NCBI RefSeq assembly: GCF_902497625.1
Contig: NZ_CABVGX010000032.1
Coordinates: forward strand, 1 to 64,000
Length of the DNA: 64,000 nucleotides
Direction: 5' to 3'
From: Pseudomonas fluorescens
Lineage (GTDB): Bacteria > Pseudomonadota > Gammaproteobacteria > Pseudomonadales > Pseudomonadaceae
In this document: positions 1 through 8,543 of the stretch, piece after piece
How positions within the stretch are numbered: the first letter of the stretch is position 1
Layout of the letters: each line of letters begins with the position of its first letter
Position numbers and translations under genes: made by a program
The notes under the pieces: generated by a model
What the model was told of the DNA's origin: nothing
Database searches by the model: none
The model's input: the letters and a program-made list of their open reading frames with translations, nothing else

Positions 1-271
1 GCGCAGCGGCAGCCGCAGGGGCCGCTTCAGCAGCGCCACCTTCGACTTCCAGCTCCAGCAATTCATCGCCCTCTTTCAGACGGTCGCCCAGTTTCACCTT
101 CAGGCTTTTGACAATGCCGGCTTTCGGCGCCGGCACTTCCATGCTCGCCTTGTCCGACTCAAGCGTCAGGATGCTCTGTTCGGCTTCGATACGGTCGCCG
201 ACCTTCACAAACAGTTCAATTACTTCACCTTCACCGCTGCCGATGTCAGGTACGCGAATGAGTTCGCTCAC
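1..271 (-). CDS. aceF: Dihydrolipoamide acetyltransferase (E2 of pyruvate dehydrogenase), N-terminal part only
   Basis: E2 carries the lipoyl arm that takes the acetyl group from E1 (AceE) and passes it to CoA in the cytosolic pyruvate dehydrogenase complex. The gene starts at a GTG (271-269) behind a good GAGGAG ribosome site and runs off the left edge. The 90 visible codons form a complete lipoyl domain with the lipoylated lysine in ESDKASMEV (Lys41), followed by the start of an Ala-rich flexible linker. It lies 11 bp downstream of the aceE stop, so the two are one operon. Identity is very secure; the catalytic domain is outside the window. Confidence 0.96.
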   Translation of the reverse strand, partial: MSELIRVPDIGSGEGEVIELFVKVGDRIEAEQSILTLESDKASMEVPAPKAGIVKSLKVKLGDRLKEGDELLELEVEGGAAEAAPAAAAA

Positions 272-282
272 AGAGTGTCTCC

Positions 283-2928
283 TCAGCAGTCCAGTGGGTT
301 GCGTTTATCCGGGTCGATGCCGAACCTGGCGATGGCTTCAGCCACCACTTTAGGTTCGATGTCGCCACGGTCAGCCAAGGCTTCCAGGGCTGCCAACACC
401 ACGAAATGACGATCGACTTCGAAGAAGTGACGCAGCTTCTTGCGGCTGTCACTGCGGCCGAAACCGTCGGTGCCCAGGACTTTGAATTCCTTGGACGGGA
501 CCCACTGACGGATTTGCTCAGCGAACATCTTCATGTAGTCGGTAGATGCAATGACCGGACCTTTACGGCCGTTCAGGCACTCTTCGACGTAGCTCAGCTG
601 CGGCTTCTGACCCGGGTGCAGGCGGTTGCTGCGCTCGACGGCCAGGCCATCGCGACGCAGTTCGTTGAAGCTGGTAACGCTCCACACGTCAGCGCCAATG
701 TTGAACTCTTCACGCAGGATTTTCGCCGCCTCACGCACTTCACGCAGGATGGTGCCGGAGCCCATCAGCTGAACGTGGTGCGCCGCTTCGCGGGTGTCTT
801 CCTCGAGCAGGTACATGCCTTTCTTGATGCCTTCTTCGGCTCCGGCCGGCATGGCTGGCTGCTGGTACGACTCGTTCATGACGGTGATGTAGTAGAAAAC
901 GTCCTGTTGCTCTTCGGTCATTTTCTTCATGCCGTCCTGAATGATCACCGCCAGCTCGTAGCCGTAGGTTGGATCATAGGTGCGGCAGTTCGGGATGGTC
1001 GCGGCCAGGATGTGGCTGTGTCCGTCTTCGTGCTGCAGGCCTTCACCGTTCAGCGTGGTCCGGCCGGCGGTGCCGCCGATCAGGAAGCCACGGGTGCGGC
1101 TGTCGCCAGCGGCCCAGGCGAGGTCGCCGATACGCTGGAAGCCGAACATCGAGTAGAAGATGTAGAACGGCAGCATGGGCTGGTTGTGGCTGGAGTACGA
1201 AGTACCGGCAGCGATGAACGAACTCATGGCGCCCGCTTCGTTGATGCCTTCTTCGAGAATCTGGCCCTTCTTGTCTTCCTTGTAGAACATCACCTGGTCT
1301 TTATCGACCGGATCGTAGAGCTGGCCGACGGAGGAGTAGATGCCCAACTGACGGAACATGCCTTCCATACCAAAGGTACGAGCTTCGTCCGGGATGATCG
1401 GGACGATGCGCGAGCCGATTTCCTTGTCCTTGACCAGCTGCGCGAGGATCCGCACGAAGGCCATGGTGGTGGAGATTTCACGGTCACCCGAGCCGTCCAG
1501 GATGGCTTTGAGGGTATCGAGTGGTGGCGTCGGGATGTCGAAGCTCTTGGCGCGGCGCTGTGGCACGAAACCGCCCAGTGCGGTGCGGCGCTCGCTCAGG
1601 TAGCGGGCTTCTGCGCTGTTTGGCTCCGGCTTGAAGAACGGCAGGTTTTCCAGCTCTTCGTCCTTGACCGGGATGTCGAAACGATCACGGAACAACTTCA
1701 GACTGTCGACATCGACTTTCTTGGTGTTGTGCGCCGTGTTTTTCGCTTCGCCGGCACCGGTGCCATAACCTTTGATGGTCTTGGCCAGGATGACAGTCGG
1801 TTGTTCTTTGTGGTTGACCGCTTCGTGGTACGCCGCGTAGACCTTGTACGGGTCGTGGCCGCCACGGTTGAGCTTCCAGATCTCGTCGTCGGACAGATCA
1901 GCAACCATCGCCTTGAGTTCTGGCGAGTTGAAGAAGTGTTCACGTACGAACGCGCCGTCTTTGGCTTTGTAGTTCTGGTACTCGCCGTCGATGACTTCGT
2001 CCATGCGACGTTGCAGGATGCCGTCGACGTCTTTGGCCAGCAGTGGGTCCCAGAAACGGCCCCAGATGACTTTGGTCACGTTCCACTGAGCACCGCGGAA
2101 CACGCCTTCGAGTTCCTGGATGATCTTGCCGTTGCCGCGAACCGGGCCGTCGAGGCGCTGCAGGTTGCAGTTGATGACGAAGATCAGGTTGTCGAGCTTC
2201 TCGCGGCCAGCCAGCGAGATCGCGCCCAGGGATTCCGGCTCGTCGCACTCGCCGTCGCCCAGGAAGCACCAGACTTTCTGCTTGCCTTCAGGGATGAAGC
2301 CACGGGCTTCCAGGTACTTCATGAAGCGTGCCTGGTAGATCGCCTGGATCGGGCCCAGACCCATGGATACGGTCGGGAACTGCCAGAAGTCTGGCATCAG
2401 CCAAGGGTGCGGATAGGACGACAAGCCCTGGCCGTCGACTTCCTGACGGAAGTTGTTCATCTGGTCTTCGGTGATGCGGCCTTCCATGAACGCACGGGCG
2501 TAGACGCCTGGCGAGGTGTGGCCCTGGAAGTAGATCAGGTCGCCGCCGTGTTCTTCGGTCGGGGCCTGGAAGAAGTAGTTGAAGCCGATGTCATACAGGG
2601 TCGCACTGGAGGCGAAGCTGGAGATGTGACCGCCGAGGTCAGAATCTTTCAGGTTCGTACGCATTACCATGGCCATCGCGTTCCAGCGAACCAACGAGCG
2701 AATGCGGCGTTCCATGAACAGGTCGCCAGGCATGCGTGCTTCGTGGGTCACAGGAATCGTGTTGCGGTAAGGCGTGGTGATGGCGTATGGCAGCTGCGAG
2801 CCACTACGGGTCGCCAGTTCGCCCATACGGGTCATCAGATAGTGAGCGCGGTCTTCGCCTTCTTTGTCGAGAACCGATTCCAGGGCGTCCAGCCATTCCT
2901 GGGTTTCGACGGGATCGAGGTCTTGCAT
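283..2928 (-). CDS. aceE: Pyruvate dehydrogenase E1 component
   Basis: Thiamine-diphosphate enzyme that decarboxylates pyruvate and reductively acetylates the lipoyl group of AceF, feeding acetyl-CoA to the TCA cycle. The 881 residues match the usual length of homodimeric E1. The ThDP motif starts at GDGE (residues 224-227) and closes with the NCN about 30 residues on. The ATG has a GGAGCA ribosome site. It is the first gene of aceE-aceF. The upstream region holds two palindromes of the GntR/PdhR operator type (separate entries), suggesting pyruvate- or carbon-responsive control. Confidence 0.98.
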   Translation of the reverse strand: MQDLDPVETQEWLDALESVLDKEGEDRAHYLMTRMGELATRSGSQLPYAITTPYRNTIPVTHEARMPGDLFMERRIRSLVRWNAMAMVMRTNLKDSDLGGHISSFASSATLYDIGFNYFFQAPTEEHGGDLIYFQGHTSPGVYARAFMEGRITEDQMNNFRQEVDGQGLSSYPHPWLMPDFWQFPTVSMGLGPIQAIYQARFMKYLEARGFIPEGKQKVWCFLGDGECDEPESLGAISLAGREKLDNLIFVINCNLQRLDGPVRGNGKIIQELEGVFRGAQWNVTKVIWGRFWDPLLAKDVDGILQRRMDEVIDGEYQNYKAKDGAFVREHFFNSPELKAMVADLSDDEIWKLNRGGHDPYKVYAAYHEAVNHKEQPTVILAKTIKGYGTGAGEAKNTAHNTKKVDVDSLKLFRDRFDIPVKDEELENLPFFKPEPNSAEARYLSERRTALGGFVPQRRAKSFDIPTPPLDTLKAILDGSGDREISTTMAFVRILAQLVKDKEIGSRIVPIIPDEARTFGMEGMFRQLGIYSSVGQLYDPVDKDQVMFYKEDKKGQILEEGINEAGAMSSFIAAGTSYSSHNQPMLPFYIFYSMFGFQRIGDLAWAAGDSRTRGFLIGGTAGRTTLNGEGLQHEDGHSHILAATIPNCRTYDPTYGYELAVIIQDGMKKMTEEQQDVFYYITVMNESYQQPAMPAGAEEGIKKGMYLLEEDTREAAHHVQLMGSGTILREVREAAKILREEFNIGADVWSVTSFNELRRDGLAVERSNRLHPGQKPQLSYVEECLNGRKGPVIASTDYMKMFAEQIRQWVPSKEFKVLGTDGFGRSDSRKKLRHFFEVDRHFVVLAALEALADRGDIEPKVVAEAIARFGIDPDKRNPLDC

Positions 2929-3038
2929 GGCTTGCTCCAGGGCGGAAAGGCTTCCAGAATCGGTTGCCTGAGTTTGCGACTGGCCTTGTGGGCAGACGAT
3001 ATAAATTCTTGGATTGCCGAGAGGTTGTTCCGGCGGCG

Positions 3039-3053
3039 TGTAGTTTTACTACA
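3039..3053. promoter_or_regulatory. Putative GntR/PdhR-family operator, aceE-proximal copy
   Basis: TGTAGTTTTACTACA is a perfect inverted repeat (6-bp arms, 3-bp centre). Its core TAGTTTTACTA fits the T-n-GT-nnn-AC-n-A pattern of the FadR/PdhR subfamily of GntR repressors. It lies about 110 bp upstream of the aceE start. A near-identical copy is 52 bp away, about five helical turns, so both sites face the same side of the DNA. Binding by a PdhR-like regulator is inference. Confidence 0.6.
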
Positions 3054-3090
3054 AATCTTCGGGCATTTCAGCCTTTCGAATGTATAGACG

Positions 3091-3105
3091 AGTAGTAAAA
3101 CTACA
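3091..3105. promoter_or_regulatory. Putative GntR/PdhR-family operator, distal copy
   Basis: AGTAGTAAAACTACA holds the inverted repeat GTAGT-AAA-ACTAC, the same core as the aceE-proximal site with the centre inverted. The centre-to-centre distance of 52 bp suggests cooperative binding or a small loop controlling aceEF and possibly glnE. Confidence 0.55.
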
Positions 3106-3311
3106 GATGAGCGGCTTGTGGCCTCCAGCTGCGTTGTGAGAATAATCGTTAAGGTTGGTCTTTTGCCAACCAAAAAAGGTGAAAGCTTGATGCTGTCTGC
3201 CAAAATAGAAGAATTTTCAGCTATTTCTAACCTTTGTTCGACAGTCGATCAGGTAGTGCGTTTTGCAAATTCACTACAAGCAGCCCTCTACACGCCGATC
3301 AAGGATAGACC

Positions 3312-6251
3312 ATGAGCCTCCCTGCGCTTGCCGAACTGCCTGGCATTCTCCTGCCGTTTGTCACCCGCGCCGAGCAGTCGTTCCGCACGGCCGTCGGTGA
3401 GCTGGATGACGATCATGGATTGTCCATGTGGACGCCCGAACGCTGGGCGCAGTTCTCCCGCGTCGTCGCCGCCAGTGATTTCGTCATTGAACAGAGTGTG
3501 CGTGACCCTTTGATGTTGCTGACGCTGGTGCAGTCCGGCGAACTGGATCGCAGCTTCGCTCCCGGCGAGTTGTGTGCGCAGATTGCCGCGGCGGTGACCG
3601 CCGCCGAGAGCGAAGACGAACTCGGCCGCGCCCTGCGTCGCCAGCGCGCGCGTCATCAGGTGCGGATCATCTGGCGTGACCTCAACCGGCAGGCCGATCT
3701 GATCCAGACCTGTCGCGATCTTTCGGACATGGCCGATGCCAGCATCGATCAGGCCTATCAGTGGCTGTACTCGCGCCATTGCCAGCAATTCGGCGTCCCC
3801 ACCGGCCGCCGTAGTGGCGAGCCGCAGCAGATGGTCATCCTCGGCATGGGCAAGCTTGGCGCTGTCGAGCTGAACCTGTCGTCCGATATCGATTTGATCT
3901 TTGCTTACCCCGAGGGCGGCGAAACCGTCGGGGTGAAGCGCTCGCTGGATAACCAGGAATTTTTCATCCGCCTCGGCCAGCGCCTGATCAAGGCGCTGGA
4001 TCCGATGACCGTCGACGGTTTTGTCTTTCGTGTCGACATGCGCCTGCGCCCGTACGGCTCATCCGGCTCGCTGGTGCTCAGCTTCAACGCACTGGAGCAG
4101 TACTATCAGGATCAGGGCCGCGACTGGGAACGTTACGCGATGATCAAGTCGCGGGTGGTCGCCGGCGATCAGGTCGCTGGTGCGCAACTTCAAGAGATGC
4201 TGCGTCCGTTCGTTTATCGGCGTTACCTGGATTTCTCCGCCATCGAAGCGCTGCGCACCATGAAGCAGCTGATCCAGCAGGAAGTGCGGCGCAAGGGCAT
4301 GGCTGACAATATCAAACTCGGCTCGGGCGGCATTCGCGAGGTCGAGTTCATCGCCCAGGCGTTTCAGTTGATCCACGGTGGCCGCGACTTGAGCCTGCAG
4401 CAACGGCCTTTATTGAAAGTGTTGAGCACGCTGGAAGGTCAGGGTTATCTGCCGACCGCGGTGGTCGGCGAACTGCGTGAGGCCTACGAATTCCTGCGGT
4501 ACACCGAGCATGCCATCCAGGCGATTGCCGATCGCCAGACGCAGATGCTGCCGGACAGTGAGCAGGACCAGGCACGTATTGCCTTCATGCTGGGCTTCGA
4601 TGACTGGGCGGCTTTCCATGCGCAATTGATGCATTGGCGCGGACGGGTGGCCTGGCACTTCGGCCAGGTGATTGCCGACCCGGACGAAGAGCAGGGCAGC
4701 GAGAGCGAAGTGGTGGTCGGTGGCGAGTGGTTACCATTGTGGGAAGAAGCGCAGGATGAGGAAGCCGCGTGCCGCCAGTTAGGCGAGGGCGGTTTCGTCG
4801 ATGCGACCAAAGCGTTGAAGGCTTTGGCCAGTCTGCGCGCCAGTCCGCAATTGCGTGCGATGCAACGCCTGGGACGCGAGCGTTTGGATGCCTTTATTCC
4901 ACGCCTGCTGGCGCAGGCAGTTGAACACGCCAACCCTGACCTGGTACTGGAGCGGGTCTTGCCGCTGGTTGAAGCGGTCGCCCGGCGCTCCGCGTATCTG
5001 GTGTTGCTGACCGAGAACCCCGGCGCGCTGCGGCGCTTGCTGACCCTGTGCGCCGCGAGCCCGTGGATCGCCGAACAGATCACGCGTTTCCCGCTGCTGC
5101 TCGATGAATTGCTCAACGAGGGCCGGTTGTTCAAGCCGCCGCTGGCGCCGGAACTGGCGGCGGAATTGCGCGAGCGCCTGACGCGAATCCCCGAGGACGA
5201 CCTGGAACAACAGATGGAAGCCCTGCGCCATTTCAAGCTGGCGCACCGTTTGCGGGTGGCCGCCTCGGAAATTGCCGGCAGTTTGCCGTTAATGAAAGTC
5301 AGCGATTACCTGACCTGGCTGGCCGAAGCGATTCTTGCCCAGGTGCTGGCGCTGGCCTGGCGGCAGACGGTGGCCAAGTACGGCACGCCGCTGCGCACCG
5401 ACGGCACCTTGTGCGATCCGGGGTTCATCATCGTCGGTTATGGCAAAGTGGGTGGCCTGGAGCTGGGGCATGGTTCCGACCTGGACCTGGTATTCATCCA
5501 CGATGGCGATCCGCAGGCGGAAACCGACGGACCGAAACCTATCGATGGTGCGCAATTTTTCACCCGGCTCGGACAGCGCATCATCCATCTGATCACGACC
5601 CAGACCAACTCCGGTCAGCTGTATGAAGTGGACATGCGCCTGCGGCCGTCCGGTGCGTCAGGATTGTTGGTGAGTTCGCTCGGAGCCTTCGCCCGCTACC
5701 AGGAAAATGAAGCCTGGACCTGGGAGCATCAGGCGCTGGTGCGCGCGCGGGTGCTGGTCGGCAGTCAGGATGTGGGGCAGGCGTTCGAGAATGTTCGCGC
5801 TCAGGTATTGGGCAATGCTCGCGACCTGGCAAAATTGCAGCAGGAAGTCAGCGAGATGCGCGCCAAGATGCGTGACAACCTCGGCAGCAGAAGCACCGCG
5901 GCCGGTACGGCGGCCAATGCTTTTGAAGCCACGGCGCCGTTCGACCTCAAGCAGGACGCCGGAGGTATCGTCGATATTGAATTTATGGTGCAATACGCGG
6001 CTTTGGCGTGGTCGCACAGCCATCCGCCGCTACTGCGCTGGACCGATAACATCCGCATTCTGGAAGAGCTGGAGCACGAAGGGCTGATGCCTGCCGAAGA
6101 TGCCACCTTGTTGCGCGAGGCCTATAAAGCCTACCGCTCCGCAGCACACCGGCAGGCCCTGCAGAAGGACCCTGGGGTGATTACGGGTGACCAGTTTGCG
6201 CATGAGCGCCGGCAGGTCATGCGGGTTTGGCGTGAACTGGGACTGAGTTGA
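3312..6251 (+). CDS. glnE: Bifunctional glutamine synthetase adenylyltransferase / adenylyl-removing enzyme
   Basis: GlnE adds AMP to glutamine synthetase and removes it, tuning nitrogen assimilation under control of PII. The 979 residues carry the two expected nucleotidyltransferase domains. The N-terminal (deadenylylating) one has its Gly-rich and SSDIDL signature at about 177-197; the C-terminal (adenylylating) one has GSDLDL at about 720-726. The ATG is preceded by AAGGAT. It is divergent from aceE. Downstream a REP pair separates it from waaF; ilvE, which I recall between them in P. aeruginosa, is not present here. Confidence 0.97.
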   Translation: MSLPALAELPGILLPFVTRAEQSFRTAVGELDDDHGLSMWTPERWAQFSRVVAASDFVIEQSVRDPLMLLTLVQSGELDRSFAPGELCAQIAAAVTAAESEDELGRALRRQRARHQVRIIWRDLNRQADLIQTCRDLSDMADASIDQAYQWLYSRHCQQFGVPTGRRSGEPQQMVILGMGKLGAVELNLSSDIDLIFAYPEGGETVGVKRSLDNQEFFIRLGQRLIKALDPMTVDGFVFRVDMRLRPYGSSGSLVLSFNALEQYYQDQGRDWERYAMIKSRVVAGDQVAGAQLQEMLRPFVYRRYLDFSAIEALRTMKQLIQQEVRRKGMADNIKLGSGGIREVEFIAQAFQLIHGGRDLSLQQRPLLKVLSTLEGQGYLPTAVVGELREAYEFLRYTEHAIQAIADRQTQMLPDSEQDQARIAFMLGFDDWAAFHAQLMHWRGRVAWHFGQVIADPDEEQGSESEVVVGGEWLPLWEEAQDEEAACRQLGEGGFVDATKALKALASLRASPQLRAMQRLGRERLDAFIPRLLAQAVEHANPDLVLERVLPLVEAVARRSAYLVLLTENPGALRRLLTLCAASPWIAEQITRFPLLLDELLNEGRLFKPPLAPELAAELRERLTRIPEDDLEQQMEALRHFKLAHRLRVAASEIAGSLPLMKVSDYLTWLAEAILAQVLALAWRQTVAKYGTPLRTDGTLCDPGFIIVGYGKVGGLELGHGSDLDLVFIHDGDPQAETDGPKPIDGAQFFTRLGQRIIHLITTQTNSGQLYEVDMRLRPSGASGLLVSSLGAFARYQENEAWTWEHQALVRARVLVGSQDVGQAFENVRAQVLGNARDLAKLQQEVSEMRAKMRDNLGSRSTAAGTAANAFEATAPFDLKQDAGGIVDIEFMVQYAALAWSHSHPPLLRWTDNIRILEELEHEGLMPAEDATLLREAYKAYRSAAHRQALQKDPGVITGDQFAHERRQVMRVWRELGLS

Positions 6252-6280
6252 AACCGGATATTCTAAGCAATACATAATTG

Positions 6281-6372
6281 CTGTGGGAGCGGGTTTGCTC
6301 GCGATGAGGCCGTTACAGCCAGCATCTATACTGGTGGTCATGCCGCTTTCGCGAGCAGGCTCGCTCCCACAG
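6281..6372. repeat. REP doublet (REPIN) between glnE and waaF
   Basis: Two REP sequences in inverted orientation, 6281-6304 and 6349-6372, match at 21 of 24 positions (CTGTGGGAGCGGGTTTGCTC against the complement of the right arm). The 44 bp between them are unrelated. It folds into a long hairpin that may end glnE transcription or protect mRNA. Confidence 0.85.
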
Positions 6373-6445
6373 TAGATTTGCAGTGTTTTGTAGAATTTTC
6401 GAGGCGGGGAGGCGTATGCCTCCCCGGTTCGTTTTTGGAAGCCAC

Positions 6446-7480
6446 ATGAAAATTCTGATCGTTGGGCCCAGTTGGGTCGGTGACATGGTGATGGCGCAGA
6501 CACTGTTTCAGTGTCTCAAGCAGCGCCACCCGCAGTGCCAAATCGACGTGCTGGCGCCCGAGTGGAGCCGGCCGATTCTCGAGCGCATGCCTGAAGTGCG
6601 TCAGGCCTTGAGTTTTCCGCTCGGTCACGGCGTGCTGGAGCTGGCGACGCGTCGACGCATCGGCAAATCCCTGGCCGGTCAGTACGATCAGGCGATTCTG
6701 CTGCCCAATTCCTTGAAGTCGGCGCTGGTGCCGTTCTTCGCCGGCATCCCCAAGCGCACCGGTTGGCGTGGCGAGTTTCGCTACGGCCTGCTCAATGACG
6801 TGCGCACGCTGGATAAAGAACGTTACCCGCTGATGATCGAGCGCTTTATGGCGCTCGCTTACGAGCCCGGCTTCGAGCTGCCGAAACCTTACCCGCGCCC
6901 GACCTTGCAGATTGATTCGGTGACCCGCGAAGCGGCATTGGCGAAATTCGGCCTGAGTCTGGATCGTCCGGTCCTGGCCCTGTGCCCTGGCGCAGAATTT
7001 GGCGAGTCCAAACGCTGGCCGTCCGAGCACTACGCCAAGGTCGCCGAAGCGAAGATTCGCGAAGGCTGGCAAGTCTGGCTGTTCGGTTCAAAAAATGATC
7101 ACGCTGTAGGTGAAGACATCCGTGCCCGGTTGATTCCGGGTCTGCGCGAAGAGTCGGTCAATCTTAGCGGTGGTACTGCGTTGGCCGAGGCGATCGATTT
7201 GCTGTCCTGCGCCGACTCGGTGGTCTCCAACGACTCCGGCCTGATGCACGTCGCCGCCGCATTGAACCGACCGTTGGTGGCGGTGTATGGCTCGACCTCG
7301 CCGGGGTTCACTCCACCGTTGGCCGAGCACGTCGAGATTGTCCGCCTGGGCATCGAATGCAGCCCGTGCTTCGACCGCACCTGCCGCTTCGGTCATTACA
7401 ATTGCCTGCGCCAGCTCATGCCGGAGGCGGTGAACGACGCCCTGCAGCGGTTGCAAGGCTCTGTGGTCGAGGTCCAATAG
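6446..7480 (+). CDS. waaF: ADP-heptose:LPS heptosyltransferase II
   Basis: Adds the second heptose to the inner core of LPS on the cytoplasmic face of the inner membrane (GT9 family). From the MKILIVGPSWVGD start the protein is 344 residues, the normal length; an in-frame upstream ATG at 6383 lies inside the REP spacer and is rejected. The C-terminal half carries the GT9 nucleotide-sugar region (SNDSGLMHVAAA, about residues 257-268) and a Cys-containing tail typical of Pseudomonas WaaF. It is first in a cluster of overlapping genes and 1 nt from waaC. Confidence 0.96.
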   Translation: MKILIVGPSWVGDMVMAQTLFQCLKQRHPQCQIDVLAPEWSRPILERMPEVRQALSFPLGHGVLELATRRRIGKSLAGQYDQAILLPNSLKSALVPFFAGIPKRTGWRGEFRYGLLNDVRTLDKERYPLMIERFMALAYEPGFELPKPYPRPTLQIDSVTREAALAKFGLSLDRPVLALCPGAEFGESKRWPSEHYAKVAEAKIREGWQVWLFGSKNDHAVGEDIRARLIPGLREESVNLSGGTALAEAIDLLSCADSVVSNDSGLMHVAAALNRPLVAVYGSTSPGFTPPLAEHVEIVRLGIECSPCFDRTCRFGHYNCLRQLMPEAVNDALQRLQGSVVEVQ

Positions 7481-7481
7481 T

Positions 7482-8543
7482 TTGCGGGTTCTGCTGATCA
7501 AGACCTCATCGCTGGGCGACGTGATTCACGCGTTGCCGGCGCTTACCGACGCGGCCCGGGCCATCCCCGGGATCAAATTCGACTGGGTCGTGGAGGAAGG
7601 TTTCGCCGAAATCCCGACCTGGCACCCCGCCGTGGACAAAGTGATTCCGGTGGCGATCCGGCGCTGGCGGAAAAATCTTTGGCAAACCCTCAAAAGCGGC
7701 GAATGGAAACGTTTCAAACAAAGCGTCCGCGCCAGTCGATATGACCTGGTGATCGACGCTCAGGGCCTGCTGAAAAGTGCCTGGCTGACCCGCTACGTCA
7801 AAGCGCCGGTTGCCGGCCTCGACAAGAGCTCGGCGCGGGAACCGATTGCTGCCCGCTTCTACAACAGGCGCCTGGCCGTGGCCCGGGGTCAGCACGCAGT
7901 CGAACGGGTCCGTCAGCTGTTCGCCATCGCATTGGGCTACGACTTGCCCAAAGGCCTCGGCGATTACGGTCTGAACGTCGAACGGCTGGTGGAATTGCCG
8001 CGCAAGAACCCGTATGTGTTGTTCCTGCACGGCACCACCTGGGACACCAAACACTGGCCGGAAGCCTATTGGCGCGAGTTGGCCGAGCGCGTCGGTTACT
8101 TGGGTGTCGGGGTGAAGCTGGCATGGGGCAACCCGGCGGAAAAGGCCCGCGCCGAGCGCATCGCCCAGGGCATGCGCCACGTCGAAGTGCTGCCGAAGCT
8201 GAACCTGGCCGGCGTTGGCAAAGTCCTCGCCGACGCGCAAGCCTGTGTGGCGGTCGATACCGGTCTCGGTCACCTGGCTGCGGCGCTCGACGTGCCGACC
8301 CTCTCACTGTTCGGCCCGACCAATCCGGGCCTGACCGGCGCTTACGGCAAGGCGCAGATCCATCTCGCCAGCGATTGGCCGTGTGCGCCCTGTCTGCAAA
8401 AGCAATGCACCTATCAACCGACGGCCGAAGATGCCCGCCGGTTTGACCTGAAACGCGAGTGGCCGCTGTGCTTCACGCGCCTGAATCCCGAGCGTGTCGC
8501 GACCCGACTGAGCACGATGTTACTGGCTGAGGAGCTGCGCTGA
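7482..8543 (+). CDS. waaC: LPS heptosyltransferase I
   Basis: Transfers the first L-glycero-D-manno-heptose onto Kdo of the inner core. The 353-residue GT9 protein begins MRVLLIKTSSLGDVIHALPA, the classical WaaC N terminus, and has the ADP-heptose motif VAVDTGLGHLAAAL. The start is TTG at 7482, one base after the waaF stop, so translation is probably coupled. The stop overlaps the waaG start (TGATG). Confidence 0.96.
   Translation: MRVLLIKTSSLGDVIHALPALTDAARAIPGIKFDWVVEEGFAEIPTWHPAVDKVIPVAIRRWRKNLWQTLKSGEWKRFKQSVRASRYDLVIDAQGLLKSAWLTRYVKAPVAGLDKSSAREPIAARFYNRRLAVARGQHAVERVRQLFAIALGYDLPKGLGDYGLNVERLVELPRKNPYVLFLHGTTWDTKHWPEAYWRELAERVGYLGVGVKLAWGNPAEKARAERIAQGMRHVEVLPKLNLAGVGKVLADAQACVAVDTGLGHLAAALDVPTLSLFGPTNPGLTGAYGKAQIHLASDWPCAPCLQKQCTYQPTAEDARRFDLKREWPLCFTRLNPERVATRLSTMLLAEELR

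Larger units (their letters stand above)
2929..3311. other. Divergent aceE / glnE intergenic region
   Basis: The 383 bp between the aceE and glnE starts hold no supportable gene. The region is more AT-rich than its surroundings. It contains two GntR-type palindromes at 3039-3053 and 3091-3105, a 6-bp-stem hairpin (GGTTGG 3153-3158 with CCAACC 3166-3171), and a looser inverted pair GTAGTG/CACTAC (3253-3258 and 3272-3277) closer to glnE. Promoters for both genes must lie here, but I could not fix -35/-10 boxes with confidence. Confidence 0.7.

Noticed and set aside
406..3087. 893-codon open frame on the plus strand opposite aceE
   Set aside because: An antisense shadow caused by GC-rich codon bias; aceE matches its family over the full length and the shadow has no recognisable domain.
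3153..3171. GGTTGG/CCAACC hairpin as a terminator upstream of glnE
   Set aside because: The A-run follows on the plus strand and the T-run precedes the stem on the minus strand, so neither strand has the terminator arrangement.
6252..6445. Possible remnant of ilvE between glnE and waaF
   Set aside because: The gap contains only a REP doublet and the waaF leader; no ilvE-like reading frame.
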